Made by a program: the position numbers and the translations under genes. Of a stretch of DNA of 64,000 nt, positions 1-8,006 are shown one piece after another (the stretch's first letter is position 1; each line of letters opens with the position of its first letter). The notes below the pieces were generated by a model. It was given only the letters and a program-made list of their open reading frames with translations, was not told the DNA's origin and did not search any database. Source of the DNA: Acidipila sp. EB88 (GTDB lineage: Bacteria; Acidobacteriota; Terriglobia; Terriglobales; Acidobacteriaceae); contig NZ_QWEV01000005.1 of NCBI RefSeq assembly GCF_003858395.1, forward strand, positions 3,658,001-3,722,000, given 5' to 3'.

Positions 1-1
1 C

Positions 2-385
2 TACCTGCAACGGGAACTGAAGTACGAGTCGACCGACGAGTACAAGCTGAGCGCGAATACGATCGGCGAGTGGGACTGGCATCACCGGGCGGTTGGAGCC
101 GGGGGCAGGGGAGCGCAGCAGTTGCCGTACGTGGCCGGGGACCTGGGAGATACGATTCGGAAGAATCCCAAGTTGCAGGTGCTCTCGGCGAATGGCTGGT
201 TTGACCTGGCGACGCCGTTCTTCGCGACCGAGTACGAGCTGAACCACATGATGCTCGCGCCGGAGCTGGCGAAGAACGTCCACTTTACGTACTACCCGGC
301 GGGGCACATGGTGTATCTGAATGTGGACGCGCTGCGGCAGCTCAGGGATGATCTGCGGCCGTTTTATCAGCAGGCGGAGAAGTAG
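2..385 (+). CDS. Serine carboxypeptidase (peptidase S10), C-terminal fragment
   Basis: The reading frame is open from the left window edge and ends at TAG 383-385, so only about the last 127 residues are present. The stretch NGWFDLATPF followed by AGHMVYLN matches the end of S10 serine carboxypeptidases: the Asp of the first motif and the His of the second are the expected acid and base of the Ser-Asp-His triad, and the Ser lies outside the window. Family members are secreted and remove C-terminal residues from peptides. No downstream partner gene is obvious. The signal peptide and catalytic Ser cannot be checked here. Confidence 0.85.
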   Translation, partial: YLQRELKYESTDEYKLSANTIGEWDWHHRAVGAGGRGAQQLPYVAGDLGDTIRKNPKLQVLSANGWFDLATPFFATEYELNHMMLAPELAKNVHFTYYPAGHMVYLNVDALRQLRDDLRPFYQQAEK

Positions 386-392
386 CGGAGCG

Positions 393-439
393 GAGCTGTC
401 CCGCAGGCACGGCTGCGTCTGCGTAGCCTGCGGAAGCTC
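393..439 (+). terminator. Hairpin after the carboxypeptidase gene
   Basis: The inner arms CCGCAGGC (401-408) and GCCTGCGG (426-433) pair perfectly, and the outer arms GAGCT and AGCTC extend the stem across a small bulge. There is no T-run, so this is a terminator-like or transcript-protecting hairpin rather than a classical intrinsic terminator. Confidence 0.5.
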
Positions 440-464
440 GGCACGGCGGCTTACCGGTAAGCTA

Positions 465-493
465 TTGAAATTGGAAGAATAACTGCATAAAAT
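465..493 (+). promoter_or_regulatory. Sigma-70-type promoter for the small gene at 569
   Basis: TTGAAA (465-470) and TAAAAT (488-493) are separated by exactly 17 bases, close to the housekeeping consensus and standing out in this GC-rich sequence. The only gene placed to use it is the 75-residue ORF starting 76 bases downstream of the -10 box. Confidence 0.65.
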
Positions 494-568
494 AGAAGGA
501 ATTCGTGTTTAGCCGGTTTTGCCTGCACTGCAGGCGCCGGCTTAACGCTTGCGAGGGGTAGACAAAGC

Positions 569-796
569 ATGGCAAAGCGTCGCGGTAATCCAAACTGGGG
601 TAAGCCCGAGCCGATCGGTCCGGTGGTTCCCACGGTGACTTCGTTCGAGCTTGTGGTCAAGGAATTCAAGCTGACACCCGACCAGTATGAGCGTTCCACG
701 CGCCTGCGTGAATGGGCGCGGCGCAACCGCAACTCCAAGTACATCCCGGAAGCGCTGCTGGAAGCGTGGGGATTCGAGATCGAGTCGACGTTGTAA
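569..796 (+). CDS. Small conserved hypothetical protein (75 aa)
   Basis: The ATG is preceded by GAGGGG about 12 bases upstream. The 75-residue product is basic at its start (MAKRRGNPNWGK) and contains a helical, charged middle (DQYERSTRLREWARRNRNS). It has no signal peptide, membrane segment or catalytic motif that I recognise. The gene stands alone, with a strong promoter upstream and an intrinsic terminator 24 bases after its stop, so it is a monocistronic and probably well expressed unit. The length, basic N-terminus and compact helix would suit a small nucleic-acid- or ribosome-associated protein, but that is speculation. Confidence 0.8.
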   Translation: MAKRRGNPNWGKPEPIGPVVPTVTSFELVVKEFKLTPDQYERSTRLREWARRNRNSKYIPEALLEAWGFEIESTL

Positions 797-819
797 ATCG
801 TCCCGGCTCCAGGAAGATG

Positions 820-841
820 GCCGCCTACGGGCGGCTTTTTT
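820..841 (+). terminator. Intrinsic terminator
   Basis: GCCGCC (820-825), loop TACG, GGCGGC (830-835), then six T. This ends the small gene at 569-796 and separates it from ribBA. Confidence 0.9.
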
Positions 842-910
842 CATGCCCGCGAGACGGTAGATTCTCCAGTGCTGTTTCCATCCGTAGGGAAGTAGCTGAC
901 AATAGGGCAT

Positions 911-2113
911 ATGGCAGCAGCAGGGAACCCGTTTACCACCGTGGAAGAGGCGCTCGCGGAGTTTCGCGCAGGCCGCATGATCGTCGTTGTGGACGACGAG
1001 GATCGCGAGAACGAGGGGGATCTGACCCTGGCCGCAGAGTTCGCGACGCCCGAGGCGATCAACTTCATGGCGAAGTGGGGGCGGGGGCTGATCTGCCTGA
1101 CACTGACCGAGGAGCGCGCCGATCATCTCCGGTTAAGTCCTATGGTCGCTTCCAACTCTTCGCGATTTGGGACGGCGTTTACCGAGAGCATCGAGGCGCG
1201 GGAAGGCGTGACCACGGGCATCTCTGCCGCGGACAGGGCGCACACGATCCTGGTGGCGATCGACCCGGAAGCCACGGCGGCGGACCTGGCGCGGCCGGGG
1301 CACGTGTTTCCGCTGCGAGCGCGTAAGGGCGGCGTGCTGGTGCGGGCAGGGCAAACCGAGGCCTCGGTGGACCTGGCGCGTATGGCGGGGCTGAAGGCGG
1401 CGGGTGTGATCTGCGAGATCATGAACGACGATGGCTCGATGGCTCGCGTGCCGGACCTGGTGGCGTTTTGCCAGGAGCATGGCTTGAAGATGCTGACGGT
1501 AGCGGAGCTGATCCGCTACCGGTTGCAGCACGAGCGCTACATTCGCCGGGTGGCGGAGACGCTGTTGCCCACACCTTACGGCGAGTTCCGCATGATTGCT
1601 TACGAAAACGAGGTAAACGGTGGGGAGAGTCACCTGGCGCTGGTGCGGGGCGATGTGACGCAGCCTGACGACCAGCCGGATGCGGGTGCCCCGGTGCTGG
1701 TGCGGGTGCACTCACACTGCCTGGCTGGCGAGGTGTTTGGCTCGAGCCTGTGCGATTGCAGCGGCAGTGTACAGCGCTCGCTGCGCGCGATTGCCGAGGC
1801 TGGCCGTGGGGCGTTGATCTACCTGCACAACGGGAGTCGCGGGTTCGATATTGACCGCGCGCCGGCGCTGGTGCCGGGCAAGCCGGCGGAGATCCTGCTG
1901 CATCGCGATGTGCGGGAGCCGGATCAGCATGAAGACCGGCAGGGACGCATCCTGCGGCAGGTGGGGCTGGGCGGGCAGATTCTGTCGGACCTGGGGATCC
2001 GGCGGATCCGTCTGCTGTCGAATACCCGCACGCATGTGCCGGCGCTGCAGGGTTTCGGGGTCGAGATCGTGGAGCAGGTGCCGATCCCGGAGTTTGCAGC
2101 GGCGCGACGGTAG
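911..2113 (+). CDS. ribBA: RibBA: DHBP synthase fused to a diverged GTP cyclohydrolase II domain
   Basis: This is a two-domain riboflavin enzyme of 400 residues. Residues 1-205 are 3,4-dihydroxy-2-butanone 4-phosphate synthase, with the acidic [12 protein letters not shown] motif (28-39) and intact [19 protein letters not shown] and [13 protein letters not shown] blocks; it makes the four-carbon unit of riboflavin from ribulose 5-phosphate. Residues 210-400 are the RibA-type domain. The three zinc cysteines are kept (C270, C281, C283, spaced C-x10-C-x-C). However, the GTP-binding QEGRGIGL block is replaced by a sequence around LHNGSRGF (305-312), and the Arg-Cys-Asp-Cys motif reads LCDC. The second half may therefore work differently or not at all. 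No FMN riboswitch is visible in the short leader. Confidence 0.93.
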   Translation: MAAAGNPFTTVEEALAEFRAGRMIVVVDDEDRENEGDLTLAAEFATPEAINFMAKWGRGLICLTLTEERADHLRLSPMVASNSSRFGTAFTESIEAREGVTTGISAADRAHTILVAIDPEATAADLARPGHVFPLRARKGGVLVRAGQTEASVDLARMAGLKAAGVICEIMNDDGSMARVPDLVAFCQEHGLKMLTVAELIRYRLQHERYIRRVAETLLPTPYGEFRMIAYENEVNGGESHLALVRGDVTQPDDQPDAGAPVLVRVHSHCLAGEVFGSSLCDCSGSVQRSLRAIAEAGRGALIYLHNGSRGFDIDRAPALVPGKPAEILLHRDVREPDQHEDRQGRILRQVGLGGQILSDLGIRRIRLLSNTRTHVPALQGFGVEIVEQVPIPEFAAARR

Positions 2114-2168
2114 AGTCGGGACGTTTGGCCAGGTGGAAACTCGCGGTACAAGGCGCTGAGGAAGCGAA

Positions 2169-2199
2169 GAGGCGACGCATCGAGCGTCGCCTCTTTTTT
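2169..2199 (+). terminator. Intrinsic terminator after ribBA
   Basis: A perfect 10-bp stem, GAGGCGACGC (2169-2178) with GCGTCGCCTC (2184-2193), is followed by six T. It sits between ribBA and the convergent receptor gene and could act on both strands, although only the + strand copy has the T-run. Confidence 0.92.
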
Positions 2200-2206
2200 G
2201 TTTGCG

Positions 2207-5200
2207 TTAGCGGCTGAGGCGCAGGGCCAGTTGGACGACGCGCGGGTCGGTGGTGGTGCTGGTGATACTGCCGAAGGCGGCTGCGCCGAAGCTGCCATTG
2301 GGCTGGGCGAACTCGGGCGTGTTGGTGAGGTTGAAGAGCTCGGCGCGGAACTCGAGGTTGCCCTCGAGCGGCAGCTTTGTGTTCTTGACGAGGGCGATGT
2401 CGAGGTCCCGGTAGGCGGGGCCACGCACCGGGTTACGCGAAGCCGAGCCAAAGGTGAACTGGGGAGCAGTCGCAAAGGCAGCGGTGTTGAAGTAGCGCGC
2501 GGGGGTGCGCAGCGCGGGTGAGAGCGAGGGCCTGCCGATGATGTTGGGGCGCTGCAGGGCCACGCCGGCGAAGGCGTTGTTGTTGGTGGCCTGGGTGACA
2601 GTGACGGGCATGCCGGACTGCAGGGACAGGATGGTATTGAGTGCCCAGCCGCCGAGGAGGGCGTCGCCGATGCCGGACGCCGCGAAGCGATGGCCGCGCC
2701 CGGCGGGCAGGTCGTAGATGCCGCTGAAGGAGAGCACGTTGGGCATGTCGCCGCTGGAGGAGTCGCGCTCGAGGTACGGGCGGAAGGTGTCGGCGGCGAT
2801 GAGGCTCGACGAATTTGGCGACGAAAGCACGGTCGAGGAGAAGACGGACGAGGCGTCGTCAATGAGCTTGGAGTGGGTGTAGGCGAAGAGCAGGTAGATG
2901 CCGCGGGTGAGACGCTGCTCAACCTTGGCCTCGATGGCGTTGTAGTTGCTGGTGCCGGAGTTGTTGCGATAGGTGGCGACGTTCTGGAAGCGCGGGTAGG
3001 GCTTGAGGAGCTGCGCCGTGCTGATGGTTTTGCCGCCGATGGGGCTGGAAGCCGGCAGTTGCCCGTAGAAGGGGTTGGCGACCTGGGTGAGCAGGGACGC
3101 GCCCTGGGCGAGCTGCGCGACAGTGAGCTGGTTGAGGTTGGCATCGGGGATGCCGACGTGCACGACGTGGGAGCCAACATAGGCGATGTCAAACGAGAGA
3201 TCGCGGGTGAGTTGGCGCTGGAAGGCGAGGTTCCACTGCTCGACATAGCCGGAGCCGGCCTGATGGTTCACCGTGTAGACGCTCTGGCCTAGGCCCGCAT
3301 CGGGGGTGAACGGAATGGGCGCAACGCTGGGGCCTGTGTTGAGCGTAAACGCAGCGTTAACATTATCCTGCGTCTTCTGCTGCACGTTCTGGATGAAGGG
3401 GAACTGGGGCGCTGTGAAGGGCGTGGTAATGCCGGACTGGTCAATGAAGACGATGCCGACGCCAGAGCGCACCACGGTGCGCGGGGTGAGCAGGTACGTA
3501 AAGCCGAGGCGTGGGGCGATGTTGTCATAGTGGAGCTCGCGGGCGCTTTCGGAGTAGCCGTCGACGCCGAGGTAGTCGAGCTGCTGGGTGGCGAGGTTGA
3601 AGACGGCACCCTGATTGTTCTTTTCAGTGGACGGGAAGTGCAGGGTGTAGCGCGCGCCAATGTTGAGGGTGAGCCGGTCGGTGGCTCGCCAGTCGTCCTG
3701 CGCAAAGTACTCCTGGATGTGGTCGCGGGGGCGGAGCTTGCTTTCCTGCAGGTCGATGGAGAAGGTGTCGACCTGGCCGAGCAGGAAACTGGCGAGTGCA
3801 TTGCCGGAGCCCGTGGCGCCCTGCTGGTCTGTGCCGGTGGTGGTGAAGGCGAAGGAGCCGGTCGGGTTGGGCGGGGACACGGTGTTGAGCTGGTACCAGC
3901 GGTAATCGAGCCCGGCCTTGAAGGCGTGGCGGCCGCGGGTGTAGTTGAGCGTTTCCTCCACCTGCCAGACGGCGGTCTGGTATTGAGCGAAGGTGCTGGC
4001 CGAGGGGCCAAGCTGCTGAAAGCCCGTAAAGGTGAACAGCGGCAGGGCGTTGTTGAACGCGGCGTTGGTAGGGATGCCCGGGATGCCGAGCGCGCTCGAG
4101 GTAGTGGAGGCGAGCGTGGGGCCGCCGGTGGAGTTGCCGCGCCGGGTGTAGCCGACGTGCACGTCGTTGAGCAGGCGGTCGGTGAAGGTGTGGGTTTCGT
4201 CGAAGACCGCCTGCTGCCCGAGGATGGAGGAGAGACCAACGACGCCGCCAGTGCCGATGACGGCTCCGGTGATGGCGCCGCTGCCGTCGGGGAGTGGTGC
4301 GACGGGGTTCTCGACCTCCGAGTAGTAGGAGTAGCGGCCGAAAGCTCGGTCGTGATCGTGGTAAGCGCCATCGACGCGGAAGTCGAACTGGTTCTGGTGG
4401 TCGGCGTCGTTGGCGGTGCGGGTGTAGTTGTTTGCGGCCGCGCGCAGGTTGGTGGGCGTGGGGAAACGGCTGAGCAACGCGAGGGCGACGGGGTCGAGCG
4501 GCTTGTTGATGGTGTCGTTGGGGAACTCGGCGCGGACGAACTTGCCGTTCACCGTGGTGGTCGTGGTGGGATCGTAGATTTTGGAGACGCCGGTGAAGAT
4601 GCCCTGGCGCTCGGCCACCGTGGGGATGGTGGAGATGCGGGTGACGCCGATGAGCTGCTTGACGCCCTGGTAGTCGCCGAAGAAGAAGAGGCGGTCGCGC
4701 AGCACGGGACCGCCCAGAGTGGCGCCGTAGAGGTTGCGGCGGTACTCAGGTTTGGCCGCAGTGGGTGAGGCGAAGTAGTTGCGGGCATTGAGGTCTTCGT
4801 TGCGGAAGAACTCGAAGAGGCTGCCGTGGAAGGCGTTGGTGCCGGAACGGGTGGCGACGTTGACGACACCGCCGTTGAAGCGGCCGAACTCGGCCGGGAC
4901 GTTGTTGGCCTGGACAGTGAACTCCTGGATGTCGTCGACGATGGGGAAGAAGGCGACCTGGCCGGGCTCGGGCTGCAGGGCGGAGATGCCGTCGTACAGG
5001 TACTCGTTGGTGCGGGGGCGGCCACCGTTGATGCGGGGCAGCAGGGTGCCGGGGGCAGCTCGACGCCGGGCGCGAGCGTGGTGAGCTGGATGAAGTTGCG
5101 GGAATTGAGGGGCATGGCGATCACGGTGCCGCCGGGGATATTCGTCTGGATGTCGCTGGTGCTGCTTTGCAGGGGTGGGGCGTCGGCGTTGACGGTGACG

Positions 5201-5538
5201 GTCTGCTGTTCGCCGCCGGGGTGGAGTGCGAGGTCGGCGTTGACGGTCTGCCCGAGGATGACGGTGAGGCCGGTGCGGGCAAGGTGCTCGAAGCCGGGCG
5301 CGGTGACGTCGAGCCGGTAGCCGCCGGGCTTGAGGTGGCTGAAGGCGTAGTCGCCGGTGCTGGAGCTGGTGGTGTCCTGCCGGATGCCGGTGGCGACTTC
5401 GGTGAGCGTGAGCTGGGCATTGGCGATGGACGCGCCGGAGCCGTCGAGGACGCGCCCGGTGAGGTCGGCGGCGATCTGGGCGGAAGCAGCGGTGGTGGAG
5501 GCGGCGGCGAGAACGAGTGCAGAGACGAGACGCTTCAC
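2207..5538 (-). pseudogene. TonB-dependent receptor-like outer membrane protein, frameshifted
   Basis: The protein starts with a signal peptide (MKRLVSALVLAAASTTAASA) and a carboxypeptidase-regulatory beta-sandwich (about residues 25-110). A plug-like segment with MPLNSRNFIQLTTLAPGVELPP follows, then a large beta-barrel ending LALRLSR. This is the Oar / TonB-receptor-like family abundant in Acidobacteriota, thought to import or bind large substrates, often glycans. The N-terminal frame (5538 to about 5055) and the C-terminal frame (to 2207) do not match. At the G5 run 5051-5055, one extra base would join VELPPG directly to TLLPRINGGRPRTNEYLYDG in the other frame. The second frame is open and receptor-like from there to the end. 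This is either a one-base sequencing loss or a recent frameshift; I favour the former. An unbroken product would be about 1,110 residues. Confidence 0.85.
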
Positions 5539-5753
5539 GGGTCAGCTCCCACGGGACAAGGCTTGGCGCGCGCGGCGCGGTGGGGGAGTGGTACGAGGAT
5601 GGAGTCGGCAGGTACGTCGTGAACGCGCAGAGGGTGGCGGTTCGAAACGACTGTATCTGGCGGGGATCGTATGGTCAACCACTTGCCGGTAGTGGGCGTG
5701 GGTGGTCGGGCGCGCGGCTCATCGCGGTGACGCGTGAGTCTGGCTGGATCGTG

Positions 5754-5776
5754 CTGCCTGCACGATGTGCAGGCAG
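5754..5776. repeat. 9-bp perfect inverted repeat
   Basis: CTGCCTGCA (5754-5762) and TGCAGGCAG (5768-5776) flank a 5-base loop. It lies just beyond the stop of the HAD gene and about 215 bases upstream of the receptor start, both read leftwards. It could be a weak terminator for the former or an operator for the latter. There is no T-run. Confidence 0.6.
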
Positions 5777-5801
5777 GCGTGCGCGCCGGTGAGGCGAGTT
5801 G

Positions 5802-6449
5802 TTAGCGGAGGACGGGGATGATTGGCGAGGGCAGGGTGCCCAGCAGTCCGCGGTTTAGCAGTTCGGCCTGCAGGGCTTCCACGTTGGTGAACAGGATGGC
5901 CTGGAGGCCGATGGATTCAGCGGCGGCGATGTTTTCCGGCTTGTCGTCGAGGAAGAGTGCATCTTCGGGGATGACGCCAAGCTTTTCGCAGGTGTAGCGA
6001 TAGATGGCGGGGTCGGGCTTGGCAATGCGCAGCTCGCAGGACCAGGTGTGGTGATCGAAGCGGCCGAGCCAGCCGAACTCCTGGCGCATGTAGCCGAGCA
6101 GCTCTTCGCCCATGTTGGACAGGATGGCGGTCTTGAAGCCGGCGTCCTGCACGGCCTGCACCCAGAGGAGCATGGCTTCGTTGAGCGTGCTCCACATGAG
6201 CACGTCGTTTTCAATGAGCTGCTCGATCTGGGCGGGGGTGAGTTCGAGGGCGGCGTCGGTCGCGATCTGTTGCCAGAAGGTCGTGCCGTTGAGGTCGCCA
6301 AGGTCGTAGCGGTGGCGATGCCGCCAGTAATGATCGTCGAAGGCCTGGTCGTTGAGCCGGGTGATCTGCTTGAGCGCTGCCAACGCTTGTGGTTCCTGGG
6401 CGGTGCTGAGCACCATGCCGTAGTCAAAGATCACTGCCTTCAAAGCCAT
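5802..6449 (-). CDS. HAD-family hydrolase
   Basis: This 215-residue haloacid dehalogenase-type hydrolase probably dephosphorylates a small metabolite in the cytoplasm. Motif I is VIFDYGMVLS, with the DYG form seen in the YihX / soluble-epoxide-hydrolase-N-domain subgroup. Motif II is ILSN, the motif III Lys is in RIAKPDPAIY, and motif IV is LFLDDKPEN. A helical cap lies between motifs I and II. The ATG at 6449 is chosen over longer in-frame starts because it directly precedes the first core strand and has GAGG 10 bases upstream. The substrate cannot be read from sequence. The gene is transcribed towards the receptor gene and diverges from the aminotransferase. Confidence 0.88.
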   Translation of the reverse strand: MALKAVIFDYGMVLSTAQEPQALAALKQITRLNDQAFDDHYWRHRHRYDLGDLNGTTFWQQIATDAALELTPAQIEQLIENDVLMWSTLNEAMLLWVQAVQDAGFKTAILSNMGEELLGYMRQEFGWLGRFDHHTWSCELRIAKPDPAIYRYTCEKLGVIPEDALFLDDKPENIAAAESIGLQAILFTNVEALQAELLNRGLLGTLPSPIIPVLR

Positions 6450-6613
6450 TGCCGCCCTCGCGCCTGGAGTTCCCGTCTCCATTATGCGGGAGCAGCGCAG
6501 GGTGGCAAGGGTGAAACTGTGGGCCCGGCGTGGTGCGTGGCAGGAGACGGTGCGGGTACGGTGCAAGAATGGGAAACGGCTTAGGTAGCCGAGCGGCCGG
6601 GGCGGGTGGATGC

Positions 6614-7846
6614 ATGGGAACGGCCAGGCCGGGGAGGGTACGCACGCTGTTTGCTGACAGGACCAACTGGGACAGGGAAGAGGCTCTGCTGTCGGAGCGC
6701 GTGGCGGCTGTGCGCGCGGACGGGGGCGCGGTGCTGGATCTTACGGCGTCCAACCCGACGCGGTGCGGCTTTCGCTTCGAGGCGGAGAGGCTGCTTGCCC
6801 CGCTTGCGGCGCCGGGTGCGCTGGAGTACGAACCGCTGCCGTTTGGGCGCGAGCAAGCGCGGGCAGCGGTGGCCGGGTATTACGCGGAGCGGGGCGCGGC
6901 GGTCGAGGTGGAAGACCTGTGCCTGTGCACCAGCACCAGCGAGGCGTACAGCTTCCTGTTTCGGCTGCTGTGCAATGCGGGGGACGAAGTGCTGATCGCC
7001 ACGCCCTCGTACCCGCTGTTTCCATACCTGGCGGCGCTCCACGATGTGCGGCTCGTGGAGTACCCGTTGCTGTACGAGCATGGCTGGCAGCTGGAGCCGG
7101 GTGCGCTGGACGCGCGGATCACGGAGCGAACCCGCGCGATCGTGCTGGTGCACCCGAATAACCCGACCGGGCATTTTGTCGGCGCGCAGGAGCGCGCCGC
7201 AATCGAGGCGCTGTGTGTGCGACATGGGCTGGCGTTGCTGGTCGACGAGGTGTTCCTGGATTATGCGGTGGATGCGCAGCCCCGGCAGAGCTTCGCTTCC
7301 GCTTTGCCGGGCGATGCCGAGAGGCCGCTCGTGTTTGTGCTGAGTGGCATGAGCAAGGTCGCGGCGCTGCCACAGATGAAGCTCTCATGGATTGCCGTGT
7401 GCGGGCCGGAGGGATTGCGGCACGAGGCGCGGGAGCGGCTGGAGATCATTGCGGACACGTTTCTTTCGGTGAGTGCGCCGGTGCAGCACGCGTTGCCGGC
7501 GTGGCTCGCGGAGTGCGGCGCAATGCAGGCGCAGATCCGCGCGCGGGTTGCCGAGAATATTCGCCTGCTGGATGGACTGATCAAGGATACGCACGTGTCA
7601 CGGCTCGAAGCGGAAGGTGGATGGTACGCGGTGCTGCGGTATCCGGCGGTGGTGTTGAACGAAGCGCTGGCGCTTGGCCTGCTGGAGCAGCGTAGCGTGC
7701 TGGTGTACCCAGGGGAGGCGTTCGGGTTCGCTACTGCCGGATGGGTAGTGGTGAGCCTGCTGCCGGAGTGCGCGGAGTTTGCGCGGGGCGCCGGCTTCCT
7801 GGTGGGTGCGGTGGAAGCCGTGGTTGCGGAAGCGAGAGGGGCCTGA
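6614..7846 (+). CDS. Pyridoxal-phosphate aminotransferase, class I/II
   Basis: This 410-residue fold-type I aminotransferase transfers an amino group between an amino acid and a 2-oxo acid in the cytosol. Visible landmarks are the substrate-side LDLTASNPTRCGF, the phosphate-binding region STSEAYSFLF, the HPNNPTGHF loop, VDEVFLDY (Asp that pairs with the pyridine nitrogen) and SGMSKVAALPQMK carrying the Schiff-base Lys. The ATG at 6614 is chosen because GGTGGA lies just upstream and the family fold begins shortly after; an earlier ATG lies at 6569. It resembles the alanine/aspartate aminotransferase group but the substrate is uncertain. It stands alone and diverges from the HAD gene. Confidence 0.9.
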   Translation: MGTARPGRVRTLFADRTNWDREEALLSERVAAVRADGGAVLDLTASNPTRCGFRFEAERLLAPLAAPGALEYEPLPFGREQARAAVAGYYAERGAAVEVEDLCLCTSTSEAYSFLFRLLCNAGDEVLIATPSYPLFPYLAALHDVRLVEYPLLYEHGWQLEPGALDARITERTRAIVLVHPNNPTGHFVGAQERAAIEALCVRHGLALLVDEVFLDYAVDAQPRQSFASALPGDAERPLVFVLSGMSKVAALPQMKLSWIAVCGPEGLRHEARERLEIIADTFLSVSAPVQHALPAWLAECGAMQAQIRARVAENIRLLDGLIKDTHVSRLEAEGGWYAVLRYPAVVLNEALALGLLEQRSVLVYPGEAFGFATAGWVVVSLLPECAEFARGAGFLVGAVEAVVAEARGA

Positions 7847-8006
7847 GCCGGTTGGACTTGCCGGACCCTGGTCGCAGGCCGGGAAGGTGGCCGGGCTGCT
7901 GGCCCCTCCCGAACTGGCGGCTTGTGAGTGTAGTGGTAGTTGCGGCTCTTTGGCTGCTGCGATCGAACCTGCGATTGCAGCTACTTGAAACCTGAGATTG
8001 CGCTGG

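Noticed and set aside
797..910. FMN riboswitch upstream of ribBA
   Set aside because: The leader is only about 70 bases after the preceding terminator and lacks the RFN conserved segments.
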